Assembly: GCA_964342855.1 (NCBI GenBank)
Contig: CAYFIB010000001.1
Coordinates: 1 to 64,000, forward strand
Direction: 5' to 3'
Length of the DNA: 64,000 bases
Source of the DNA: JBCBJX01 sp964342855
GTDB lineage: Bacteria > Pseudomonadota > Alphaproteobacteria > Caulobacterales > Parvularculaceae
Positions 34,171 through 41,829 of this stretch are shown here, piece after piece (the first letter of the stretch is position 1; every line of letters begins with the position of its first letter). Below the pieces are notes generated by a model. That model searched no databases, was not told the DNA's origin, and saw only the letters and a program-made list of their open reading frames with translations. Both the position numbers and the translations under genes were made by a program.

Positions 34171-35904
34171 CTACGCCCGCCCGCCGAGGGAGAGCGCCTC
34201 GTCATAGCCGCCAAAGCGCCAGTTCGGCTCGTTGGCGAGCGCGATCTGGCGAGTGGTGAGCTTGTCGATCTTGCCGGTGCCGACGCGGGGCAGCTGCTGC
34301 GGGGCGATCCACACCACTTCCGGCGCCTTGAACGGCGCGAGGTGCTCCAGCACCGTTGCGCGCACGCTTTCCGGGTCGATGGTGCAGCCGGGCTTCGGCA
34401 GCACCACCGCGCCGACGACCTCGCCCAGCACGTCATGCGGCACGGAGATCACCGCGACTTCCGCAACGTTCTCGTCCGTGTAAATCGCGTTTTCGACTTC
34501 CAGCGCGGAGATGTTCTCGCCGCCGCGGATGACGATGTCCTTGTAGCGCCCTTCGACATAGAGGAACCCGTCCGCGTCGAAGCGGCCCATGTCTCCGGTG
34601 CGGAACCATCCGTCCTCGGCGAAGGCTTCCGCCGTCGCTTCCGGCTTGTTGAGGTACTCGCGGAAATTTGCGGGCGACCGGATCCAGATCTCGCCTTTTT
34701 CGCCGACCGGCATGTCCTTGCCTTCCGCGACGATCCGCATGTCCGTCACCGGCGGCACGACCTTGCCCGTGGAATCCGGGTGATCGCGATACTCCGCACG
34801 ACCAATAACGGCGCCGAGGGCGTTCGTTTCGGTCAGCCCGTATCCGGCGGAGGGGTGAGAGCCGGGAAATGCCTTAGCGATGCGCTCCACGTGCTCCGGC
34901 GGACGTTTCGCGCCGCCCGCGCCGATATCGATCAGTTTCGGGAACCGGCGATCGCCAGCGGCGTTCGCGAGTTCCAGAGACTGCGTGGGCACGCCGACGA
35001 AGTTCGACAACTCTTCCGTCTCCAGAAGGCCGAGCGCCTCTTCAACGTCCCACTTGTACATCATGACAATTTTTCGCCCTGCGACCATGGACAGCATGAA
35101 GTGCGAGTGGGACGCCGTGACGTGGAAGAGCGGGATACCCATGAGAACGCCGGGCGTTTCACCGAACATGTCGCCTTCAGTCAGCTTCGTCGCTTCGGCG
35201 AGGAGCGCCCACGACATGATGGTCGAGAGGGCGCCGCGGTGAGTCAGCACCACCCCTTTCGGATGGCCCGTCGAGCCCGACGTATAACAGATGCAGAAGT
35301 CCTGATCCGGATCGATGGGGTTGGTCGGCGCATCCGTCGCTCGGTCCGCGACGAGATCGTCAAACTGTTGATCGGCCCCGTCCCCGGTTTCGCGGGCGAG
35401 CACGAGGGTGAGGCCGAACTTCTCACGCAACGGCTTCAGGGCCTCTAGACGCTTGGCGTCACAGACGATGACTTTCGCGCCGCAGTCGGAGAGCGCGTAG
35501 TCGAATTCGTCTGTTCCCCACCAGGCGTTCAGCGGCACGACGACCGCGCCCATTGAGATCGCGCCCATATAGGCGAAGCACCATTCCGGATAGTTGCGCA
35601 TGGCGATGGCGACCTTGTCGCCCGGCTTCACGCCCAGTTCTTCGGTAAGCGCGTGCGCGAACTGGTTCGCCTTGGCGTAGGTGTCGGCGAAGGTGAAGCG
35701 GTCGTCGCGAAAGACGATGAAATCCTTGTCGCCGTGCAGCGCTGCGAAACCGAAGAGGTCCCGCAGGGAGGGCGGCGCGTTCTTGAAGACGCGGTAGGTG
35801 ACGCCGCGAATATCCGCCTCGCCCACCTCGAACAGCGGATTTGTCGCCTGAAGGTGCGCGATCGCTTGGTCGCGATCCGTGAATTGCGGGGCGGCGTCCG
35901 TCAT
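34171..35904 (-). CDS. Fatty-acyl-CoA synthetase (AMP-forming)
   Basis: 577 residues, starting at ATG 35904 behind AGGAGG. ANL superfamily: P-loop ICYTSGSTGHPKGVVLTH (about residues 210-227), YGLTETNA, the hinge region RFDADGFLYVEGRYKDI and the C-terminal TGKIDKL with the catalytic Lys. It activates a carboxylate to its CoA ester. In the Pseudomonas atu cluster AtuH is an acyl-CoA synthetase of this family, so activation of citronellate, geranate or a degradation product is a fair guess. Spacer contains repeat A before its end. Confidence 0.9.
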   Translation of the reverse strand: MTDAAPQFTDRDQAIAHLQATNPLFEVGEADIRGVTYRVFKNAPPSLRDLFGFAALHGDKDFIVFRDDRFTFADTYAKANQFAHALTEELGVKPGDKVAIAMRNYPEWCFAYMGAISMGAVVVPLNAWWGTDEFDYALSDCGAKVIVCDAKRLEALKPLREKFGLTLVLARETGDGADQQFDDLVADRATDAPTNPIDPDQDFCICYTSGSTGHPKGVVLTHRGALSTIMSWALLAEATKLTEGDMFGETPGVLMGIPLFHVTASHSHFMLSMVAGRKIVMMYKWDVEEALGLLETEELSNFVGVPTQSLELANAAGDRRFPKLIDIGAGGAKRPPEHVERIAKAFPGSHPSAGYGLTETNALGAVIGRAEYRDHPDSTGKVVPPVTDMRIVAEGKDMPVGEKGEIWIRSPANFREYLNKPEATAEAFAEDGWFRTGDMGRFDADGFLYVEGRYKDIVIRGGENISALEVENAIYTDENVAEVAVISVPHDVLGEVVGAVVLPKPGCTIDPESVRATVLEHLAPFKAPEVVWIAPQQLPRVGTGKIDKLTTRQIALANEPNWRFGGYDEALSLGGRA

Positions 35905-36018
35905 CGCTCGCAGTCCTCCTGTATAAATTGTGGAAGCGCCTGTTTTTCCGGCGACTTTTTCAGAATTTCTAACGAGGACGAGGCGCGCGCGAAAGTGTCA
36001 GCCGCAGCGCACGCTTTT

Positions 36019-36897
36019 CTAGTCGGTCTCACTGACCGACGTCGGCGCTCGGTAGCGGTGAAACCCCTGAAAGACCGCCACATTCTTCGCCGGCGCGAGC
36101 GGGAAAATCGGACGCCCCTGGCTGGCGGCCCCGTCGATCGGGATATTGGCGCCGGAGACGAACGCCGCGCCCTCGGATAACAGGAAGCAGATGACCGCGG
36201 AGACTTCCGCCTCGGTGGCCAGCCGCTTCAGCGGCACGTGCTTTTTCAGCTCCGGCAGCATCGCCTTGGTGAATTCGTCCTCATAGGTGTCGAGGCCCGA
36301 AGATGCGATCCAACCGGGCGCGACCGCGTTCACCCGCACGCCCGAGGCGGCCCACTCGACAGAGGCCGTCTTCGTGAAATTGTCCATGCCGGCCCGCGCG
36401 GCGCCCGAATGCCCCATGCCCGCCATGCCGTCCCAAAAATCGGCGGTGACGTTCACCACCGCGCCGCCATGGGCTTTCATGTGTTGGGTGAAACACTCCC
36501 GCGCGACGAGGAAGCCGCCGACAAGGTTCGTCCGCACCACCGTTTCGAAACCCTTCTGGGAGATGCCCTCCAGAAGAGCCGGGTACTGACCGCCCGCGTT
36601 GTTGACGAGCCCATGGATGGCGCCCTCGCGGGCGAGAATGCGCTCGATGGCGGCCTTTACAGCCTGCTCCTCGCGGATATCGAACGCCTCCGTCGAAACG
36701 GCGCCGCCATCCTCGGCGATCTCCGCGGCGACGGCGTCGAGCTTCTCCTGCTTGCGCCCGGTAATGACGACTTTCGCGCCGAGGCTCGCCAGCTCATGGG
36801 CGACGCACCGCCCGATGCCGGACCCGCCGCCGGTGACGACGACGACGCGGCGGGCGAAGCAACCCGCACGAAGGATGGATTTGTATGTGTCCGTCAT
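36019..36897 (-). CDS. atuB: SDR of the AtuB / citronellol-citronellal dehydrogenase group
   Basis: 292 residues. Cofactor site VVVVTGGGSGIGRCVAHELA, NNAGGQYPALLEGIS and, in place of the Tyr-x-x-x-Lys pair, MGHSGAARAGMDNFTKTASV. That sequence at the catalytic site is shared, as I recall it, with AtuB of Pseudomonas and with the peroxisomal enoyl-CoA reductase branch. The C-terminus is long (FPLAPAKNVAVFQGFHRYRA). In the Atu pathway AtuB is implicated in citronellol oxidation. Being the first gene of the minus arm next to the TetR gene, it is likely under the same control. Symbol by similarity, not proven. Confidence 0.72.
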   Translation of the reverse strand: MTDTYKSILRAGCFARRVVVVTGGGSGIGRCVAHELASLGAKVVITGRKQEKLDAVAAEIAEDGGAVSTEAFDIREEQAVKAAIERILAREGAIHGLVNNAGGQYPALLEGISQKGFETVVRTNLVGGFLVARECFTQHMKAHGGAVVNVTADFWDGMAGMGHSGAARAGMDNFTKTASVEWAASGVRVNAVAPGWIASSGLDTYEDEFTKAMLPELKKHVPLKRLATEAEVSAVICFLLSEGAAFVSGANIPIDGAASQGRPIFPLAPAKNVAVFQGFHRYRAPTSVSETD

Positions 36898-36914
36898 TCC
36901 GACTGTCCCTTTTC

Positions 36915-37016
36915 GTCATCCCGGCCGAGCGAAGCAAGAGCCGGGACCCAGGGCCGCGAGCGCTGCACGTTGACGCTCTGGGTCCCGGATAACGGCTGCG
37001 CCGTTTCCGGGATGAC
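36915..37016. repeat. Intergenic palindromic repeat, family B copy 1
   Basis: 102 bp between atuB and the TetR gene. Outer ends GTCATCCCGG and CCGGGATGAC are exact inverted repeats; inside lie AGCCGGGACCCAG and CTCTGGGTCCCGGATAACGG, another inverted pair. The same element is found at 48120-48219. Such GTCATCCCGG repeats occur widely in Alphaproteobacteria. Confidence 0.88.
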
Positions 37017-37030
37017 GCAGCATATTTTAC

Positions 37031-37657
37031 TCATTTTACGGACGCCTCGCGCCGCACTGCACGCAGATACGTCTCCCGGATCACGTCCCAGTCCGCGAGC
37101 ACTTTCTCGACCTCGCGCTCATCGCGCACCAACGCGTCGTGCACCAGAAGCCCGCTCATCAGGCAGCGCGAGATCGCCAGGATCGACGATATGCGCGCAT
37201 CGTCCGCACCCGCCTCACGAAAGAGCCGCACGAGCTCGACCTCGTTCACCTCATGCCATTCGCGCAGGGTGACGCCGACGCGGGCGCGCAGTTCCTCATC
37301 CGTCCGCGCGGCCGTCAGGATTTCCAGAAGCGCGGCGTAATCATCCGTACGGAACTGTTCGCGCCATGAGCGCATGGTAAGGCTGGCGAGCGCGCCGTTC
37401 GTCTCCTCGCCCGCCATCATCCGCACCCAGCGCACGGCGCGACCGAGCAGATATTCCGCGACGCCCGCCATCAGATCAATCTTGGTCGGGAAGTGGTGGA
37501 GGAGCGCGCCCTGGCTGACGGCGGCGCGCTCCACCACGCGCTTTATGGAGGTGCGGTCGTAGCCCTGCTCCGCCAGCGAAGCGATGGCTGCCGCCCGCAC
37601 GCGGCGTTTCATGTCCTGGCTTTTCTGCTGCTGCCTCGACAGCTCCGTCGCCGCCAT
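37031..37657 (-). CDS. atuR: TetR-family regulator of the terpene cluster (AtuR-like)
   Basis: 208 residues from ATG 37657 (GAGGA 7 bases upstream); a GTG at 37675 lacks a ribosome site. N-terminal HTH (about 20-65: AAIASLAEQGYDRTSIKRVV then SQGALLHHFPTKIDLMAGVA), C-terminal ligand-binding domain. Divergent from atuC. In Pseudomonas AtuR represses atuA and binds inverted repeats in the atuR-atuA gap. Here the inverted repeat at 37720-37735 and a matching one at 51017-51040 are candidate targets. The ligand would be a CoA ester or terpene acid, inference. Confidence 0.8.
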   Translation of the reverse strand: MAATELSRQQQKSQDMKRRVRAAAIASLAEQGYDRTSIKRVVERAAVSQGALLHHFPTKIDLMAGVAEYLLGRAVRWVRMMAGEETNGALASLTMRSWREQFRTDDYAALLEILTAARTDEELRARVGVTLREWHEVNEVELVRLFREAGADDARISSILAISRCLMSGLLVHDALVRDEREVEKVLADWDVIRETYLRAVRREASVK

Positions 37658-37683
37658 CCGCGCGTCCTCGCTCACGATTTTCG

Positions 37684-37712
37684 TTGACGCTAGCGGCGTC
37701 GAACCCTAGCGT
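37684..37712 (+). promoter_or_regulatory. Predicted promoter of atuC operon
   Basis: TTGACG (37684-37689), 17 bases, TAGCGT (37707-37712). Transcription would start near 37719, right at the operator (37720-37735). The -35 box and the spacing agree with the atpI promoter. Confidence 0.5.
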
Positions 37713-37719
37713 AAAGAAA

Positions 37720-37735
37720 AACCGTATGAACGGTT
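37720..37735 (+). promoter_or_regulatory. TetR operator at the atuC promoter
   Basis: AACCGT-atga-ACGGTT inverted repeat directly downstream of the -10 box. The wider segment 37720-37748 aligns with 51021-51052: 19 of the first 23 bases are the same, followed by a shared GGAGGA. A repressor here would block start or elongation of the atuC operon. Confidence 0.65.
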
Positions 37736-37757
37736 GGTTTTTGGAGGAGACGCTGCG

Positions 37758-37776
37758 GTCCGCTATTAAAGCGGAC
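37758..37776 (+). other. Leader stem-loop before atuC
   Basis: GTCCGC (37758-37763) and GCGGAC (37771-37776) enclose a TATTAAA loop in the untranslated leader, 20 bases before the atuC start. There is no T run, so it is not a terminator. Function unknown. Confidence 0.35.
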
Positions 37777-37796
37777 GGGCGTGACGGAGCTTGGCC

Positions 37797-39410
37797 GTGG
37801 CGGCGATAGAGACCCGGATCGATGTAAACTCCGAGACGTTCGCCGAAAACCGGGCGGCGCATCTGGAGAAGATCGCCGAGTTCCGCGCGCTGGAAGTGAA
37901 GATCCGCGCGAACTCCGCGCGCGCCAAACCGAAATTCGAAAAGCGCGGCCAGCTCCTGCCGCGCGAACGCCTCGCCCTTCTCCTCGACCGCGGCGCGCCG
38001 TTCCTGCCGATATCGTCCCTGTGCGGCCTAAACATGCATGACGATGACGGCGACGCGAACGCCTCTGGCGGCGGCGGCATTTCCGGCATTAGTTATGTTT
38101 CCGGCGTGCGCTGCATGGTCTCGGCGAGCGATAGCGGCATCAAGGGCGGCGCGGCGACGCCCATGGGCGTGCACAAGGGCTTGCGCGCGCAGGAACTGGC
38201 GCTGGAGAACCGCCTGCCCTTCGTCCAGCTGATCGAAAGCGCGGGCGCCAACCTCTTCCGTCAGTCGGAAATGTTCGTGCCGGGCGGGGCGAGCTTCGCG
38301 AACTTGGCGCGCCTCTCCGCGGCGGGCTGCCCGGTCGTCTCCGTGGTGCACGGATCGTCGACGGCGGGCGGCGCCTATCAGACGGGGTTGTCGGATTACG
38401 TCGTCGCGGTGCGCGGACGCACGAAGGTGTTCCTCGCCGGACCGCCGCTTCTGAAGGCCGCCACCGGCGAGATCGCGACGGACGAGGAATTGGGCGGCGC
38501 GGAGATGCACGTCCACACGGCGGGCACGGCCGATTACATGGCCGAGGACGACGCCGACGGCGTGCGCATCGCCCGCGAAATCATGGCGTCGCTTGGCTGG
38601 AACAAGGACGCAGGCGCTCTCCCCCAGGGGCCGGAACCGCTTTACGATGCCGAGGAGCTGCTCGGCGTCGTCCCGCCGGACTACCGCGTTCCGTACGACG
38701 CCCGCGAGGTGATCGCCCGCATCGTCGACGCTTCCGAGTACGTTGAATTCAAGGCGGGCTTCGGCCCCGCCACCGTCACCGGCCATGCGAGCGTCGGCGG
38801 CCATCCGGTCGGGATCATCACCAATAACGGGCCCATCGACCCGGACGGGGCGGCGAAGGCGGCGCAGTTCATCCAGCTCTGCTGCCAGACGGGGACGCCG
38901 GTCGTCTTCCTGCAGAACACCACCGGCTATCTGGTCGGGAAGGACGCGGAGCAGCGCGGCATCGTCAAGCACGGCTCAAAGATGATCCAGGCGGTCACCA
39001 ACATGACCGTGCCGAAGATCACGCTGCATATCGGCGCGTCGTTCGGGGCCGGGAATTACGGCATGTGCGGGCGTGGCTTCGCGCCGCGCTTCGTTTTCGC
39101 CTGGCCGAACAACCGCATCTCCGTCATGGGCGGCGAGCAGGCGGCGAAAACCATGCGCATCGTCGCGGAGGAAGGCGCCGCCAAGCGCGGCCTCCCCCTC
39201 GACGAAAAAGGCCTCGACGACATGGCCGCCATGGTGATCGATCAGTACGACAAGGAGTCCACCGCCCTCTACGCCACCGCCCGCCTCTGGGACGACGGCC
39301 TCATCGATCCCCGCCATTCCCGGCAGGCCCTGAAATTCTGCCTCGACACGATCTGGGAAGCCGAAAACCGCACGATGAAGCCCTCAAGCTTCGGCGTTGC
39401 ACGGATGTGA
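37797..39410 (+). CDS. atuC: Geranyl-CoA carboxylase beta subunit (carboxyltransferase)
   Basis: 537 residues from GTG 37797 (GGAG 7 bases upstream; the TTG at 37791 is too close). Two crotonase-like carboxyltransferase domains: SISSLCGLNMHDDDGDANAS-like start at about 75-95 with HDDDG, then SASDSGIKGGAATPMGVHKG, ESAGANLFRQSEMF, SSTAGGAYQTGLSDYVV, ATGEIATDEELGGAEMH, and in the second domain FLQNTTGYLVGKDAE and GASFGAGNYGMCGRGFAPRF. The HDDDG and GGAEMH blocks and the MGGEQAAKTMRIV ending fit geranyl-CoA rather than methylcrotonyl-CoA carboxylase. It carboxylates geranyl-CoA with AtuF. The close family MCC-beta cannot be fully excluded. Confidence 0.85.
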   Translation: MAAIETRIDVNSETFAENRAAHLEKIAEFRALEVKIRANSARAKPKFEKRGQLLPRERLALLLDRGAPFLPISSLCGLNMHDDDGDANASGGGGISGISYVSGVRCMVSASDSGIKGGAATPMGVHKGLRAQELALENRLPFVQLIESAGANLFRQSEMFVPGGASFANLARLSAAGCPVVSVVHGSSTAGGAYQTGLSDYVVAVRGRTKVFLAGPPLLKAATGEIATDEELGGAEMHVHTAGTADYMAEDDADGVRIAREIMASLGWNKDAGALPQGPEPLYDAEELLGVVPPDYRVPYDAREVIARIVDASEYVEFKAGFGPATVTGHASVGGHPVGIITNNGPIDPDGAAKAAQFIQLCCQTGTPVVFLQNTTGYLVGKDAEQRGIVKHGSKMIQAVTNMTVPKITLHIGASFGAGNYGMCGRGFAPRFVFAWPNNRISVMGGEQAAKTMRIVAEEGAAKRGLPLDEKGLDDMAAMVIDQYDKESTALYATARLWDDGLIDPRHSRQALKFCLDTIWEAENRTMKPSSFGVARM

Positions 39411-39417
39411 GGGCGGG

Positions 39418-39819
39418 ATGATCCGGAATTTTTTGGTTTCTGTTATCGCCACAGCCTGTTCCGCGGTCGGATTCATGCTTTTTAGCATGCTCGGGGCCTT
39501 GTTGTTTATCTTGCCTCCCGCAAAACTTTTTGATTGGTCGATGTCAATCTGGCTGAATTGGTCGATCGTTATTCTTGCTTGGTACACACCCTACCAGATC
39601 CTCATCCTCACCAAACAAACCGCTACTGGACTTACTTTAGCCTGGATACCGTTTGCCATCACCACAATGGCAGCCATTGGCATATACCATTTCAATCCAC
39701 GCGATCATAAAGACCTGTACCCCTTAATTCTTCTTTGTCTTTGCCTGGCATCCCTTTTGTTCTTTCGTTTAAACGGCGCACTTTTGTCAGCCCCCGCAAC
39801 AAATACACCGGAAGCTTAA
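39418..39819 (+). CDS. Small four-helix membrane protein inserted in the atu operon
   Basis: 133 residues from ATG 39418 with a GAGGG site; starts 7 bases after atuC and ends one base before the atuD start. Four hydrophobic helices: about 5-30, 42-60, 66-90 and 103-120. No motif or family that I recognise. Its base use is far from its neighbours: one 60-base line (39481-39540) counts to 47% GC against about 65% around it, and the codons are AT-rich, so it was probably acquired from elsewhere. A transporter-like or regulatory role is possible; none can be stated. Confidence 0.65.
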   Translation: MIRNFLVSVIATACSAVGFMLFSMLGALLFILPPAKLFDWSMSIWLNWSIVILAWYTPYQILILTKQTATGLTLAWIPFAITTMAAIGIYHFNPRDHKDLYPLILLCLCLASLLFFRLNGALLSAPATNTPEA

Positions 39820-39820
39820 C

Positions 39821-40999
39821 ATGCAACTCACCCCCGAACATGACCAGCTTCGCGAGACGATGACGAAGTTCATCGAGAGCGACATCAATCCTTACGTGGA
39901 CGACTGGGAGGAAGCGGAGATCTTCCCCGCCCATGAGCTCTTCAAGAAGATGGGCGATCTCGGCCTCCTTGGCGTCACGAAGCCGGAGGAGTTCGGCGGC
40001 ATGGGGCTCGACTGGACCTATGGGGCCGTCGTCGCCGAGGCTCTCGGCCACATCAACTGCGCGGGCGTGCCCATGGCGATCGGCGTACAGACGGACATGG
40101 CGACCCCGGCGCTTGCGAAATTCGGCTCCGATGAGGTGCGCGAAGCGTTCCTGAAGCCCTCCGTCTCCGGCGAATACGTCGCCTGTCTCGGCGTTTCGGA
40201 GACGGGCGCCGGCTCCGACGTCGCCTCCATCAAGACCACCGCCCGCAAGGACGGCGATGATTACGTCATCAAAGGCGGCAAGATGTGGACCACCAACGGC
40301 ACGCAGGCCGACTGGATGTGCCTTCTCGCCAACACCTCCGACGATCATCCGCACCGCAACAAGACCATGATCGCGCTCCCCCTGCGCGAGGCGAACGGCG
40401 AACTGCGCGACGGCATCGAAATCGCCCGATCCCTGAAGAAAATGGGCAACCGCTCCTCGGACACGGCGCAGTTCTTCTTCGATGAAATTCGCGTGCCCCA
40501 GCGCTACCGCATCGGCGATGAGGGCGCGGGCTTCATGTATCAGATGATCCAGTTTCAGGAGGAGCGCCTGTGGGCCGCCATCTCCTCCATCACCGGGCTG
40601 AAGAAAACCATCGAAGCGACCATCGAGTACACGAAGGAACGCGCGATCTTCGGCAAATCCGTGCTCGACAACCAGTCCGTGCACTTCCGTCTCGCGGAAC
40701 TGATGACGGAAGTCGAAGCGCTGCGCGCCCTTTCCTGGGAAGGCGTTGAGAAGATGATGCGCGGCGAGGACGCGACCATGCAGGCCTCCATGGCGAAGCT
40801 GAAGGCGGGGCGCCTCCTGCGCGAAGTCGCCGACAGCTGCCTGCAGTACTGGGGCGGCATGGGGTATATGGAGGAGACGCCGATTTCGCGGACCTTCCGC
40901 GACTCGCGTCTCGCCTCCATCGGCGGCGGCACCGACGAGGTGATGCTCTCCATCATCTGCAAATATATGGGGACGCTCCCCAGCCGGAAGAACCATTGA
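39821..40999 (+). CDS. atuD: Citronellyl-CoA dehydrogenase-like acyl-CoA dehydrogenase
   Basis: 392 residues. FAD and acyl sites: GVSETGAGSDVASIKTTARK, GGKMWTTNGTQADWMCLLANT, and a likely base in QFQEERLWAAISSITGLKK, the isovaleryl-CoA-dehydrogenase-type position; the classical YEGT Glu is replaced (SIGGGTDEVM). The N-terminal FTPEHD-like start and INPYVDDWEEAEIFPAHELF resemble AtuD of Pseudomonas, which oxidises citronellyl-CoA to geranyl-CoA. Third gene of the plus arm. Isovaleryl-CoA dehydrogenase-like enzymes are the alternative. Confidence 0.85.
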   Translation: MQLTPEHDQLRETMTKFIESDINPYVDDWEEAEIFPAHELFKKMGDLGLLGVTKPEEFGGMGLDWTYGAVVAEALGHINCAGVPMAIGVQTDMATPALAKFGSDEVREAFLKPSVSGEYVACLGVSETGAGSDVASIKTTARKDGDDYVIKGGKMWTTNGTQADWMCLLANTSDDHPHRNKTMIALPLREANGELRDGIEIARSLKKMGNRSSDTAQFFFDEIRVPQRYRIGDEGAGFMYQMIQFQEERLWAAISSITGLKKTIEATIEYTKERAIFGKSVLDNQSVHFRLAELMTEVEALRALSWEGVEKMMRGEDATMQASMAKLKAGRLLREVADSCLQYWGGMGYMEETPISRTFRDSRLASIGGGTDEVMLSIICKYMGTLPSRKNH

Positions 41000-41006
41000 G
41001 GCAAGC

Positions 41007-41825
41007 ATGACCGACCTTCCGCAATCGGATGACCTGAAGCTCGACGAGCGCGACGGCGTCCTTCATCTCTGGTTCGACCGACCGGAGGCGAAGAACGCGC
41101 TCTCGGCCTCCATGGTCGACGGCGTGACGCGCATCGCCCGCCTGTTGCCGGCGCGCGATGATCTGCGTGCGGTCGTCCTGCGCGGTTCCGGCGGCGCCTT
41201 CTGCGCGGGCGGCGATCTGAAGGAATTCGGCGCCTCCTTCGCCTCCGAAGCGCCGACGGACGGCTCGCCCGACCCGATCCTCGCCATGAACCGCTCCTTC
41301 GGGACCATGCTGCAGCTCCTCGACGCCATCCCGCAGACGCTCATCGTCGGCGTCGAAGGTCCGAGCTTCGGCGGGTCGCTTGGCATTATCTCCGTATCCG
41401 ACGTCGCCATCGCCACGGCGGACGCGAAATTCGCGCTTTCGGAGACAAGCCTCGGCATTCCGCCGGCGCAGATCGGGCCCTATGTCGTCCGCCGCATCGG
41501 CCTCTCCCACGCCCGCCGCCTGTCGCTTACCGGCGCCCGCTTCGGCGCGGAGGAGGCGCTGCGCGTCGGGTTCGTGCACGAAGCGGTGGCGGACGCCGCG
41601 GCGCTGGAAGCGAGTATCGAAGCGGCGCTGAAAGGCGTGCGTCGCTGCGCGCCGGGCGCGAATGGCGTCACGAAAGAGCTCTTCACCCTCTCCGCCCACG
41701 CCATCGACGGCGGCCTGCTCGACGAGGCGGCGATCATGTTCCGCGACTGCCTGCGCGGGCCCGAAGCCGCCGAGGGCGTCGGCGCGTTCCTTGAAAAACG
41801 CAAACCCTCCTGGACCGGAGAATAG
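41007..41825 (+). CDS. atuE: Isohexenylglutaconyl-CoA hydratase-like enoyl-CoA hydratase
   Basis: 272 residues. Crotonase fold: oxyanion-hole AVVLRGSGGAFCAGGDLKEF and GPSFGGSLGIISVSDVAIA, then LSETSLGIPPAQIGPYVVRR, ARRLSLTGARFGAEEA and C-terminal FLEKRKPSW. The PPAQI-PYVVRRIGL and KRKPSW stretches are, as I recall, AtuE-like. AtuE hydrates isohexenylglutaconyl-CoA to the 3-hydroxy acid. It overlaps nothing; 7 bases after atuD and 4 before atuF. Confidence 0.83.
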   Translation: MTDLPQSDDLKLDERDGVLHLWFDRPEAKNALSASMVDGVTRIARLLPARDDLRAVVLRGSGGAFCAGGDLKEFGASFASEAPTDGSPDPILAMNRSFGTMLQLLDAIPQTLIVGVEGPSFGGSLGIISVSDVAIATADAKFALSETSLGIPPAQIGPYVVRRIGLSHARRLSLTGARFGAEEALRVGFVHEAVADAAALEASIEAALKGVRRCAPGANGVTKELFTLSAHAIDGGLLDEAAIMFRDCLRGPEAAEGVGAFLEKRKPSWTGE

Positions 41826-41829
41826 CCCC

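Noticed and set aside
36022..36040. GTCGGTC...GACCGAC hairpin at the end of the atuB-like gene as a terminator
   Set aside because: It is followed by no T run on either strand and lies in the coding end.
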